Shown: positions 47,254 to 55,318 of the stretch, piece by piece
How the letters are laid out: the number at the start of each line of letters is the position of its first letter
How positions within the stretch are numbered: position 1 is the first letter of the stretch
Origin: Prado023 sp964638055
GTDB lineage: Bacteria; Actinomycetota; Actinomycetes; S36-B12; CAIYMF01
Direction: 5' to 3'
Assembly: GCA_964638055.1 (NCBI GenBank)
Contig: CAZWXF010000003.1
Span: 13,206-77,205, forward strand
Length of the DNA: 64,000 nucleotides
Program-made: the position numbers and the translations under genes
The notes under the pieces: model-generated
The model's database searches: none
What the model saw: the letters and a program-made list of their open reading frames with translations, nothing else
Told to the model about the DNA's origin: nothing

Positions 47254-47305
47254 ACTCTTCGTGATCGGTGTATAAGATCACGAAGAGTGGGAAGTCAGCG
47301 ACTTC
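47254..47305. promoter_or_regulatory. Two adjacent hairpins in a low-GC leader
   Basis: A perfect 13-bp inverted repeat (ACTCTTCGTGATC 47254-47266 with GATCACGAAGAGT 47276-47288, 9-base loop containing TATAA) followed by a 6-bp hairpin (GAAGTC-AGC-GACTTC, 47291-47305). Both lie in the divergent whiB / DUF3039 region, 75-125 bp before the DUF3039 start. They could be an operator, an attenuator or part of a small RNA. Confidence 0.55.
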
Positions 47306-47379
47306 ATATTACTCAGAGTGACCGTCCATATGCTTCTGCACCCGTTTCCCGGGCCGCGGTCGTTCCGTACGATGGGCGC

Positions 47380-47637
47380 ATGCCCGCTGAGAACCAGCCC
47401 CTCGACAGCCCCGAGACGAGCGGGGGCACCGCGGTCCTCGAGCGAACCGAGGTCACGGATGAGGGTGAACATGACAGGTTCGCGCATTACGTCCAGAAGG
47501 ACAAGATCGTCGAGAGTGCGGTGATGGGCACTCCGGTCGTCGCCCTCTGCGGCAAGGTCTGGGTGCCGGGCCGGGATCCTTCGAAGTACCCGATCTGCCC
47601 CGACTGCCAGAGGGTCTATGAGTCCCTCCCCGGCTGA
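47380..47637 (+). CDS. DUF3039 protein
   Basis: An 85-residue actinobacterial protein of unknown function. After an acidic N-terminus, the conserved part reads RFAHYVQKDKIVESAVMGTPVVALCGKVWVPGRDPSKYPICPDCQRVYE. The single CGK cysteine and the CPDC pair may hold zinc. The gene stands alone, divergent from whiB, with structured DNA upstream. Confidence 0.88.
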   Translation: MPAENQPLDSPETSGGTAVLERTEVTDEGEHDRFAHYVQKDKIVESAVMGTPVVALCGKVWVPGRDPSKYPICPDCQRVYESLPG

Positions 47638-47761
47638 ACGTGCCCTCCTTCCTCGTCACGATTCCTGATCCGCCCGGGCTAACGCTGGGCTATTGCCCAG
47701 CCAGCCTGAGGTCCGAGCGGGCGCAGTGGTGCGATCATCGGGGCGATCCACGGAGGTCGAC

Positions 47762-49564
47762 ATGCCCCTGACTCTGAACGAGCTGCTCATCCGCTGGGCC
47801 CGGACCTGCCTCGTGGCCCTGACCGTCGTCGTTCTGGCGGCATCGTGCCTCGCGCAGTTCGAGGTGACGGCCTCACCGGCGAAGGCAGCGGCCGCTCCCG
47901 GCTCGGCCGTCGCCGGATGGGCTCCGCACTGGGCCCTCGCCGACGCCGTCGGCGCGGTCGAGGCCAACGGATCCGTGATGGGGGAGGTGTCGCCCTTCTG
48001 GTTCACGGCCAAGGCCAGCGGCGGATCGGTGACCGTGACCTCGCCCACCTCCGCCGCTGCTCGCCAGTCGGCCCTGGGCAGGTTGCGCGCCAAGGGTGTC
48101 CATGTCCTTCCCACGGTCGCCGACGGCAGCAGCGCGGTCGGGGCGATGAGCGCTGCGCTGTCCACCGCGTCCCGACGGGCCGCTCACATCAAGCAGCTGG
48201 TGGCCCTGGCCCAGCCCTACGACGGGCTGGAGCTCGACTACGAGAAGTTCGCGTTCAAGGACGGGCGCGCCACGTGGGCCAGCACGCGGCCGCGCTGGGT
48301 GGCGTTCATCCGCGAGCTGTCAGATGCACTGCACAAGGCTGGCAAGCGACTGGCACTGGCCGTGCCTGTCATGTACGACGGCAAGCGAACCAGCTCCAGC
48401 GGCTACTGGGTCTACGACTACGCCGCCATCGCCAGCAGCGTCGACTCGCTGCGGATCATGACGTACGACTACTCCGTCAGCCGGCCCGGCCCGATCTCTC
48501 CTCCGTCGTTCCTGAACCGGACCCTCTCCTACGCCGTCACCGCGGTCCCCGCGGCGAAGGTCCGCATGGGGGTGCCTGCCTACGGTCGGCTCTGGGTGGC
48601 TCGCAAGTCCGACGGTTCAAGGGCGATCACCGGCACGTGTCCAACGGGAGCGCTGCTGGACACGAAGACCTTCACCGCTGTTGAGGCCATGGAGTTCCTC
48701 ACCGAGCGCGCGGGTGGCAAGTCGCCGACGCTGCGGCTGGACGCCACGACCCAGGAGCGTGTCGCGACGTTCACCCGCAAGTACACGGGCAAGACGCCGA
48801 GCGGGAAGAGCACGTCGTGCACGGTCAAGCACGAGGCGTGGTGGGTGGACTCCGCGGGCGTGGCGGCGCGGCTGCCCCTGGTACGTCAGTACGGCTTGGC
48901 CGGGGTCGCGCTGTGGCAGCTCGCGGGCGTGGACGCCGCCACCTGGTCGGTCCTGCGGGCATTCGCCGGAGACCTCAAGCCCGCAGCGACCAAGCTGGCC
49001 CTCCTGGCTCCCCCGGTCGTCCCGGCGGGTCGACCGTTCACGGTGACCGCCACCGCCCTGGCCGGCACGGACGCGATGGCTGGGGTCCCGGTCAAGCTCC
49101 AGTCCCGCTCCTCGGGCGCCAAGAAGTGGCGCACGGTCGCGACCGTTGCGACCGACGCAGCCGGGCGGGCCACCTTCGCGATCCCGCAGGCGACGAGCAC
49201 CACGAGATGGCGGGCACGCGTCACGGCCGACAGGACACGCAGGGCGGCCAGCGTGCAGGCGCGCACGCAGGTCGCAGCTGTCATCGCGGCGGTCCCCTCC
49301 GCAGCGGCGGCGGCGGCGCGCAAGCAGGTGACGATCAAGGCGTCCGTCCTGCCCGGACGTCGTGGTGTGCTCCTGCGCGCACAGGTGCTGACCGACGGGA
49401 AGTGGCGCAACGTCGACCGAGATCGGACCAGTGGCAAGGGGCGGGCCACGCTCAAGGTGCGCATGGCGAAGGCGGGACCGCTGACCGTGCGGGTCATCTC
49501 GGTCAAGGGACACGGACTGGTGCCTGGCGCGACGGCCCCGATCACGATCGCGGCCCGGCGCTAG
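47762..49564 (+). CDS. Secreted glycoside hydrolase family 18-like protein
   Basis: A 600-residue exported protein. The N-terminus has a signal peptide (basic start, then CLVALTVVVLAASCLAQFEVTA; cleavage probably near AKAAAAP). Residues about 40-400 are a GH18-like barrel of the YaaH/spore-cortex type: YDGLELDYEKF is the catalytic strand with Glu where chitinases have the middle Asp, and RIMTYDYS is the following strand. The last 200 residues contain two Ig-like domains (LLAPPVVPAGRPFTVTAT... and a second beginning RKQVTIKASVLPG). Likely acts on the cell wall; chitinase activity is not assured. Confidence 0.85.
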   Translation: MPLTLNELLIRWARTCLVALTVVVLAASCLAQFEVTASPAKAAAAPGSAVAGWAPHWALADAVGAVEANGSVMGEVSPFWFTAKASGGSVTVTSPTSAAARQSALGRLRAKGVHVLPTVADGSSAVGAMSAALSTASRRAAHIKQLVALAQPYDGLELDYEKFAFKDGRATWASTRPRWVAFIRELSDALHKAGKRLALAVPVMYDGKRTSSSGYWVYDYAAIASSVDSLRIMTYDYSVSRPGPISPPSFLNRTLSYAVTAVPAAKVRMGVPAYGRLWVARKSDGSRAITGTCPTGALLDTKTFTAVEAMEFLTERAGGKSPTLRLDATTQERVATFTRKYTGKTPSGKSTSCTVKHEAWWVDSAGVAARLPLVRQYGLAGVALWQLAGVDAATWSVLRAFAGDLKPAATKLALLAPPVVPAGRPFTVTATALAGTDAMAGVPVKLQSRSSGAKKWRTVATVATDAAGRATFAIPQATSTTRWRARVTADRTRRAASVQARTQVAAVIAAVPSAAAAAARKQVTIKASVLPGRRGVLLRAQVLTDGKWRNVDRDRTSGKGRATLKVRMAKAGPLTVRVISVKGHGLVPGATAPITIAARR

Positions 49565-49652
49565 GCAACACGGCGGGCACCAGGCAACACGAGGCGACGC
49601 GTCGCCATCCCCAACGGGTCCCGCGCGGCACCAGCGTGGTCCCACCCTGGGG

Positions 49653-50219
49653 TCAGCGGGGAAGGTCCTTGTCCAGGGCGTGCACGAGGTGGTCCTGGTG
49701 ATAGGTCAGCCAGTGGTAGATCAGCAGGTTGGCATCGCGGGGATCGTCAGGGTCCAGGTCGTCGTCGTCCTGGTCGTTGTCGTCGGTGAGAGCCAGGCGG
49801 GTGCCCAGCGTGAGTCGGAGGTCGTTGAGGGCGCCGAGCCAGGCGGCGGACTCCTCCGCGTCGAGCTGGGTCGGGTCGGGACGGGCCAGCGTGCGCCCCG
49901 CCACCCCGAGATGAGCGAGCTTGATCGCGCGCAGATCCCGAGCCGTGAAGCGGCGGAAGTCGTCGGCCTCCTCGGGATCGTCGTAGGCGTCGGGGAAGAG
50001 CCGCCCCAGGACGGGATCAGCCGGGCGCACGGCGGCGTCGTCGATACCCACCATCCGGGCCAGCGGGTCATCCTCCCCGCGGACGGTGTGGGCCTCACCC
50101 AGGAGCTCGGCCATCTGGGCCAGCAGGCCGCCGAGCACCTGCCGCTCCTGATCGGGCAGGTGCAGCCAGATCTGTCCGTGTCGGTTGCGCCGGAAGCCGG
50201 GGGGATCCAGGAGTCCCAT
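49653..50219 (-). CDS. DUF2017 protein
   Basis: A 188-residue helical protein next to clpS, an arrangement usual in actinobacteria. WLHLPDQERQVLGGLLAQMAELL and FRRFTARDLRAIKLAHL match the family; an acidic run (DDNDQDDDDLDPDDP) precedes the C-terminal LLIYHWLTYHQDHLVHAL. Its function is unknown; the constant pairing with clpS suggests a role with Clp proteolysis. Starts 10 bp after clpS. Confidence 0.88.
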   Translation of the reverse strand: MGLLDPPGFRRNRHGQIWLHLPDQERQVLGGLLAQMAELLGEAHTVRGEDDPLARMVGIDDAAVRPADPVLGRLFPDAYDDPEEADDFRRFTARDLRAIKLAHLGVAGRTLARPDPTQLDAEESAAWLGALNDLRLTLGTRLALTDDNDQDDDDLDPDDPRDANLLIYHWLTYHQDHLVHALDKDLPR

Positions 50220-50229
50220 GGGGAGCGCC

Positions 50230-50520
50230 TCAGCGGTCCCTGGTCAAGGTGGCCCACAGGCCGTACGAGTGCATCGCCGCGACATCCCGCTCCATCTCCT
50301 CGCGACTGCCGGTGGACACTGCCGCCCTGCCCCTCTCGTGGACGTCGAGCATGAGCGCCTCCGCCTGTTGCCTGGGGTACTTGAAGTAGGTCATGAAGAC
50401 GTAGGTGACGTAGGACATCAGGTTGACCGGGTCGTTCCAGACGACCGTGACCCATGGCGTGTCCGGGGCGGTGGCTGCATCCTCGGCGCTCTCGGCCCGG
50501 CGCGTCGGAGCGATCGTCAC
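50230..50520 (-). CDS. clpS: ATP-dependent Clp protease adaptor
   Basis: A 96-residue adaptor that delivers N-end-rule substrates to ClpC/ClpA. WVTVVWNDPVNLMSYVTYVFMTYFKYPRQQAEALMLDVHERGRAAV contains the substrate-binding N-D-P-x-N-x-M signature and the Met-rich pocket helix; EEMERDVAAMHSYGLWATLTRD is the C-terminal part. The first 20 residues are the flexible extension that inhibits or activates the ATPase. Followed by DUF2017 and preceded by murI, all on the minus strand. Confidence 0.95.
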   Translation of the reverse strand: MTIAPTRRAESAEDAATAPDTPWVTVVWNDPVNLMSYVTYVFMTYFKYPRQQAEALMLDVHERGRAAVSTGSREEMERDVAAMHSYGLWATLTRDR

Positions 50521-50579
50521 GGCGACATCGTGGCACTAGATGCTGTCACGGGGAAAGGCGCCCCGTTGGGCATCGGCCC

Positions 50580-51443
50580 TCAGGTGCCCGCCACCCAGTC
50601 GGGGGTCCGCTCCACCGAGGCCACCTCGGGCCCGAGGAACCGTCGGCCCAGCGTGGCGAAGGGGGCCGGATCGCCGGTGGACAGGAAACGGTGCGTGGGA
50701 GTGCCGCTGGCGTGGGTCCGGTCCAGGCGCGCACCGGCCAGGGTCCGGTACACGTCCTTGGCCGTCTCCTCGGCGGAGGACACCAGAGTCACGTCCTCGC
50801 CGCAGACGTACGAGATCACGCCGGTGAGCAGCGGGTAGTGCGTGCACCCGAGGACGAGGGTGTCGATGCCGTGGTCGAGCAGCGGATCCAGGTAGCCGTG
50901 CGCGATCCTGATGACGTCCGGACCGGTCACGATGCCGGATTCGACGTAGTCCACGAACGCCGGACAGGCCTGCGTGCGGACGTCCAGGTGCGGGGCGGCG
51001 GCGAAGGCGTCCTCGTACGCCCCGCTGGTCACCGTCGCGATGGTCCCGATGACCCCGATGCGCCCGGAGCGCGTCGCTCGGACAGCCCGACGAACGGCCG
51101 GCTTGATGACCTCGACGACGGGGACCGGGTATCTCTCCCGGGCGTCTCGAAGAACCGCGGCCGAGGCGGAGTTGCAGGCGATGACGAGGGCCTTGACACC
51201 GGAGTCGACCAGGTGGTCCATCACGTCGAGGGCGAAAGCCCGCACCTCGGCGATGGGCCGGGGGCCGTAGGGACCGCGAGCCGTGTCGCCGACGTAGAGG
51301 ATCGCCTCGTCGGGCAGCTGGTCGATCACGGAGCGGGCGACAGTGAGGCCGCCAACGCCACTGTCGAAGATGCCGATGGGCGCGTCCGGGTCGCCCACCC
51401 CCGGACCGGCGACCGCGGCTCCGAGGGCAGGTGCCAGCGACAT
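50580..51443 (-). CDS. murI: Glutamate racemase
   Basis: Makes D-glutamate for peptidoglycan. It has 287 residues. IGIFDSGVGGLTVARSV, IACNSASA and VLGCTHYPLL hold the two catalytic cysteines (CNS and CTH) and the neighbouring Asp and His residues. Start ATG 51443 is used; upstream frame extension is not family-like. It is divergent from the metallo-beta-lactamase gene, with the same order as Rv1338-Rv1339 in M. tuberculosis. Confidence 0.95.
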   Translation of the reverse strand: MSLAPALGAAVAGPGVGDPDAPIGIFDSGVGGLTVARSVIDQLPDEAILYVGDTARGPYGPRPIAEVRAFALDVMDHLVDSGVKALVIACNSASAAVLRDARERYPVPVVEVIKPAVRRAVRATRSGRIGVIGTIATVTSGAYEDAFAAAPHLDVRTQACPAFVDYVESGIVTGPDVIRIAHGYLDPLLDHGIDTLVLGCTHYPLLTGVISYVCGEDVTLVSSAEETAKDVYRTLAGARLDRTHASGTPTHRFLSTGDPAPFATLGRRFLGPEVASVERTPDWVAGT

Positions 51444-51580
51444 GGGCCCATTCTGGCCGCTCAGGGGCGGGCCGCGCCGTCCGGCGGATCGGTAGGGTGT
51501 CCAGGGCGGGGCGCCGGCCACGGGACTTGCGTGATCCGAGCGTCCTGACGCCGAACCGTGACGAGGCGAGAGGAGGTCCC

Positions 51581-52336
51581 GTGCGCCTCACGATCGTCGG
51601 CTGCGCAGGTTCCTTCCCCGCGCCGGGCTCTGCCGCGTCGTGCTACCTGGTCGAGCATGAGGACTGCCGGATCGTGCTGGACCTGGGCAGCGGCGCGCTC
51701 GGCCCGCTGGCCGCCGCCACCGACCTGCGCGCCATCGACGCCGTGCTCCTGACCCACCTGCATCCCGACCACTGCCTGGACCTGACAGGCCTGCATGTCG
51801 CGCTGTCGTACCACCCCGAGGGGCCACCACCCCGCCGGCTGCCCGTCCACGGTCCCCACCGGACCGGGCGGCGCATCGCTGATGCGTACCGGGCTGACGG
51901 GGCAGACCCGATCGACTCCCTGGCGAGGGTCTTCGACTTCCGCGAGCATGCCGAGACCTATCGGTTGGGGGCGTTCACGATCAGGACCGTGCGCGTGGCC
52001 CATCCGGTGCCGGCGTTCGCGTTCCGGGTCGAGGCAGGAGGTCGCAGCCTCGTCTACAGCGGGGACACGGGAACCTCGCCCGCCCTCGTCGAGCTGGCGA
52101 CCGGGGCGGACCTTGCCCTCTTCGAGGCCTCATTCCTGTCGGGCGAGGGCAACCCCGACCACGTCCACCTGACGGCCGCGGAGGCCGCCAGCCACGCCCG
52201 GGAGGCTGGCGTCGGGCGGCTGATCCTGACGCACCTGGTCTCGTGGAACGATCCGCTGGCGACGCTGGCCGAGGCGCGCACGGTCTACGAGGGGCAGCTG
52301 GGCCTGGCCGCTGCCGGGATGGTGGTGGAGGTCTGA
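51581..52336 (+). CDS. Metallo-beta-lactamase-fold hydrolase (Rv1339-like)
   Basis: A 251-residue binuclear-metal hydrolase. LTHLHPDHCLDL is the HxHxDH motif; VRVAHPVPAFAFRV, SLVYSGDTGTS and RLILTHLVSW provide the remaining metal ligands. The gene lies between murI and rph, the place of Rv1339 in M. tuberculosis, which has been reported as an atypical cAMP phosphodiesterase. By synteny the same role is possible here. GTG 51581 follows a perfect AGGAGGT; the gene overlaps rph by TGATG. Confidence 0.88.
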   Translation: MRLTIVGCAGSFPAPGSAASCYLVEHEDCRIVLDLGSGALGPLAAATDLRAIDAVLLTHLHPDHCLDLTGLHVALSYHPEGPPPRRLPVHGPHRTGRRIADAYRADGADPIDSLARVFDFREHAETYRLGAFTIRTVRVAHPVPAFAFRVEAGGRSLVYSGDTGTSPALVELATGADLALFEASFLSGEGNPDHVHLTAAEAASHAREAGVGRLILTHLVSWNDPLATLAEARTVYEGQLGLAAAGMVVEV

Positions 52337-53082
52337 TGCGATCCGATGGCCGCGCGTCCGACGAGCTGCGGCCTGTCCGCTTCGAGCGAGGCTGGCTGGA
52401 CCACGCCGAGGGCTCGTGCCTGGTCTCCTTCGGGGCGACGCGGGTCCTGTGCGCCGCGTCCTTCACGCCCGGGGTTCCGCGCTGGCGCAAGGGCTCGGGC
52501 TCCGGCTGGGTCACTGCCGAGTACTCGATGCTGCCCCGGTCCACCAACACCCGCTCGGATCGCGAGTCCGTGCGCGGCAGGGTGGGTGGGCGTACGCACG
52601 AGATCTCCCGGCTCGTGGGCCGCTCGCTGCGAGCCGCGATCGACGTCTCTGCCCTGGGGGAGAACACGATCGTCCTGGACTGCGACGTTCTGCAGGCCGA
52701 TGGCGGCACGCGCACCGCCGCTATCACCGGTGCCTATGTGGCCCTGGCCGACGCTGTCGCCTGGGCCAGGGGCGCCGGCCTGGTCAAGCCGGGCGCCGAG
52801 GTGCTCACGGCGAGCGTGGCAGCGGTGAGCGTCGGCATCGTCGACGACGTGGCCTGCCTCGACCTGCACTACGACGACGATGTGCGAGCGGGCACGGACA
52901 TGAACGTGGTGATGACCGGGGACGGCAGGTTCGTCGAGGTGCAGGGCACCGCCGAGCGGGAGCCGTTCGATCGCGCCATGCTGGTCAGGCTGCTGGGCCT
53001 TGCCGAGCTCGGCTGCGAGCGCATCACGCAGTTGCAGCAGCAGGCACTGGCAGCACCGGGTCCGTCGCACCGGAGCCAGTGA
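52336..53082 (+). CDS. rph: Ribonuclease PH
   Basis: Phosphorolytic 3'-5' exoribonuclease that trims tRNA 3' ends. It has 248 residues. DELRPVRFERGWLDHAEGSCLVSFGATRVLCAAS, EYSMLPRSTNTRSDRESVRGRVGGRTHEISRLVGRSLRA and VNVVMTGDGRFVEVQGTAE-like DMNVVMTGDGRFVEVQGTAE are the RNase PH signatures; arginines and the phosphate-binding loop are in place. Coupled to the upstream gene by TGATG and followed 79 bp later by rdgB, the usual actinobacterial order. Confidence 0.97.
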   Translation: MRSDGRASDELRPVRFERGWLDHAEGSCLVSFGATRVLCAASFTPGVPRWRKGSGSGWVTAEYSMLPRSTNTRSDRESVRGRVGGRTHEISRLVGRSLRAAIDVSALGENTIVLDCDVLQADGGTRTAAITGAYVALADAVAWARGAGLVKPGAEVLTASVAAVSVGIVDDVACLDLHYDDDVRAGTDMNVVMTGDGRFVEVQGTAEREPFDRAMLVRLLGLAELGCERITQLQQQALAAPGPSHRSQ

Positions 53083-53161
53083 CGACCTCGCCTCGTGCGG
53101 GCGACGACGCCGTCCGGCAGGAGACGGGTCGGGCGGTCGAGTGCGACCCGGAGGAGGAGCG

Positions 53162-53800
53162 ATGACTGCGAAAGTGGTCCTGGCAACGCACAACACGGCG
53201 AAGTCGGCCGAGCTGCGCCGGATACTGGCCGAGGCAGGCCTGGACGTGGAGCTTCTCGACGCGACCGACTTCCCGGACCTGCCCGTGGCAGCCGAGACCG
53301 GGTCCACCTTCGCCAGCAACGCCCTGACCAAGGCCCGGTCCGCGGCAGCGCACACCGGCCTTCCCGCGGTCGCCGACGATTCCGGGCTCTGCGTGGATGC
53401 ACTCAACGGGATGCCTGGGATCCTGTCCGCCCGCTGGGCGGGCGGACACGGCGACGACGAGCGCAACCTCGACCTGGTCCTCTCCCAGCTGGAGGACACG
53501 GCTGACGAGCATCGGGGCGCTCACTTCTTCTGTGCGGCCGCGGTCGCGCTGCCGCCCGACGAGGGGGGGCATTTCCCCCACTGCCGCGTGGTCGAGGGGA
53601 TGCTCGACGGCTCGCTGCTGCGGGAGCGGCGGGGCACCAACGGCTTCGGGTACGACCCGATCTTCGTCCCCTACGGTTCCTCGGTGACGACCGCGCAGAT
53701 GTCGGCGGCCGACAAGGACGCGATCAGCCACCGTGGGCAGGCCTTCCGGGCCCTGGTCCCGGTGCTGGCGGATCTCATCGAGAGGCCCGGCCAGTCCTGA
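53162..53800 (+). CDS. rdgB: XTP/dITP diphosphatase
   Basis: House-cleaning nucleotidase (HAM1/RdgB) that hydrolyses non-canonical purine triphosphates such as dITP and XTP. It has 212 residues. VVLATHNTAKSAELRRIL is the N-terminal SHNxxK-type motif, VADDSGLCVDALNGMPGILSARWAG the metal-binding core, and GTNGFGYDPIFVPYG and SHRGQAFRAL the substrate pocket. ATG 53162 follows a GGAGG site. Confidence 0.96.
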   Translation: MTAKVVLATHNTAKSAELRRILAEAGLDVELLDATDFPDLPVAAETGSTFASNALTKARSAAAHTGLPAVADDSGLCVDALNGMPGILSARWAGGHGDDERNLDLVLSQLEDTADEHRGAHFFCAAAVALPPDEGGHFPHCRVVEGMLDGSLLRERRGTNGFGYDPIFVPYGSSVTTAQMSAADKDAISHRGQAFRALVPVLADLIERPGQS

Positions 53801-53872
53801 CACGTGGCCCATCCTGACGCGCCACCAGTGCTGACGTGCCTCCGGCCTCGGGGGCTCGGCCGGCGCGGTCTT

Positions 53873-54095
53873 GGTCTCGACAGGCTCGACCAGCGTGGTG
53901 TTGGCGGCCCCGTCGGTCGGGCTTGTCGAGGCGAGGGCGTTTTTGTCGGGGGTGGTGTTGGCGGCCCCGTCGGTCGGGCTTGTCGAGGCCAGGGCGTTTC
54001 GTCGGGGGTGGTGTTGGCGGCCCCGTCGGTCGAGCCTGTCGAGACCAGGGCGTTTCGTCGGGCGCGGTCTCGACGGGCTCGACCGGCGTGTCGTG
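53873..54095. repeat. Tandem and dispersed repeats after rdgB
   Basis: A 56-57 bp unit starting GTGGTGTTGGCGGCC is repeated three times (starts at 53895, 53952 and 54008); each carries a GGTCGGGCTTGTCGAGG / GGTCGAGCCTGTCGAGACC core. Further single cores flank it. No gene is present between rdgB and the secreted protein. Confidence 0.85.
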
Positions 54096-54096
54096 A

Positions 54097-55047
54097 TCAG
54101 AGCGCCTTGGCGATCGCCGGCTTGGCCAGCGACGCCAGGAACGCACGCGACGGGTAGCGGGGATGCGTCGTCGATGGCGTGCCCTTGCTCCAGTCCAGCT
54201 CAGCACGGTTCACCCGCCCCAGCTCGACCCACACGAGGCGGCGACCCTTCGTGGAGACGATGTCGCGGTACGAGCCGGCGTTGACGGCCGTGAGGTGGTA
54301 CCGCCAGGCGAATGACCTGCCCTCGACCGCGGGGCTCCGGACGGCCCGCTGCCCGCTCACCGAGGGATTGATGCCCTCGCACACCAGGGCGTACCCGGTC
54401 GTGCTGCGCACGGAGGCCCGGACGCGGGCCATCGCCGCGCGGGCCTTCGCCCGGCTGCCGTACTCCAGGACCAGGACCCTGCCCTGGATCGTCCACGGCT
54501 GGCCGGGGACGGTGTACTCGAAGAACTGGATGCGGCTGCGCGCGGCCGGGTAGACGACGGCCTGGGTCGCCTCCGGGCGGCCCGTCGTCGCGCAGTCGGG
54601 GTCAGGGATGGGGTGCTGATCAGTGGGCGCGATCGCGAAGGTCGCCAGCGGTCGGGAGAAGTCGAGGGCTCCGCGGACCTGTCGGCGCGTGAGGAACTCG
54701 TCGCGATGGATGGCGGTCGGGGCACCGACGCCTGAGGCGACCTCGCTCCGTGCCCTGCCCGGGACCGGTCGGGAGGCTGTTGCAGCCAGCGCGTGTGCGG
54801 GCAGTGCCGGTGCAGCCAGGGCGGGTGCGGGCAGTGCGGGTGCGGGTGCGGGTGCGGGCAGAGCGGGCTGTGCCGGTGCTTGCAGACCGAGCCCGGGCTG
54901 TGCCGGTGCGGGCAGTGCCGGGGCCGCCAGCGCCATCGCCAGCCCGCCGACCAGGGCAGCTGCCCACGTCAGGTGATGTCGCCGCTGACCCGCATCCGGA
55001 CCTGAGGAGGTGGGGACAGGTGCGCCGTTGCGGGCCTGTGACGACAT
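54097..55047 (-). CDS. Predicted secreted or membrane-anchored protein
   Basis: A 316-residue protein that I do not recognise. A hydrophobic segment (WAAALVGGLAMALAAPALPAP) near residue 35 looks like a signal or anchor. It is followed by about 60 residues of Ala/Pro/Leu repeats (APALPAPA...), then a 200-residue domain with IHRDEFLTRRQVRGALDF, PDPDCATT and CEGINPSVSG. The two cysteines in that domain could form a disulfide outside the cell. The layout resembles extracytoplasmic sensor-like domains of actinobacteria. Start ATG 55047; a longer frame would run into the tRNA gene. Confidence 0.72.
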   Translation of the reverse strand: MSSQARNGAPVPTSSGPDAGQRRHHLTWAAALVGGLAMALAAPALPAPAQPGLGLQAPAQPALPAPAPAPALPAPALAAPALPAHALAATASRPVPGRARSEVASGVGAPTAIHRDEFLTRRQVRGALDFSRPLATFAIAPTDQHPIPDPDCATTGRPEATQAVVYPAARSRIQFFEYTVPGQPWTIQGRVLVLEYGSRAKARAAMARVRASVRSTTGYALVCEGINPSVSGQRAVRSPAVEGRSFAWRYHLTAVNAGSYRDIVSTKGRRLVWVELGRVNRAELDWSKGTPSTTHPRYPSRAFLASLAKPAIAKAL

Positions 55048-55115
55048 GCGCGGCACCGTACTCGCGAAGCCGGGTGAGCAGAAGGTGCAGAGCCTCGCCC
55101 TGGCCTGATCCGGTG

Positions 55116-55198
55116 TGCGGGCGACGGGACTCGAACCCGTACGTCTCTCGGACACAGGAACCTAAATCCTGCGCGTCTGCCAGTTCCGCCACGCCCGC
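55116..55198 (-). tRNA. tRNA-Leu (anticodon TAG)
   Basis: 83-nt class II tRNA read on the minus strand. Acceptor stem GCGGGCG/CGCCCGC, D-arm with GGCGGAACTGGCAGAC, anticodon stem CAGGA/TCCTG around loop TTTAGGT (anticodon TAG), long variable arm, T-arm GTTCGAGTC, discriminator A. CCA is not encoded. Confidence 0.96.
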
Positions 55199-55289
55199 GT
55201 CGGTGCCGATCCTCTCACCCACGTGTCGGGACGCGCCGAGTCGGAACTTGCGGGCATCCGAGGCAATCACTATCTTTCCCACCACCCAA

Positions 55290-55302
55290 GTAGGAATGCT
55301 AC
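55290..55302. promoter_or_regulatory. Possible regulator site before the ABC operon
   Basis: GTAG-GAATG-CTAC, a small inverted repeat 17 bp before the substrate-binding-protein start and just ahead of its AAAGGA ribosome site. It could be the site of the operon's Rrf2 regulator; the evidence is position only. Confidence 0.3.
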
Positions 55303-55318
55303 GGAAAGGAATATCGCC

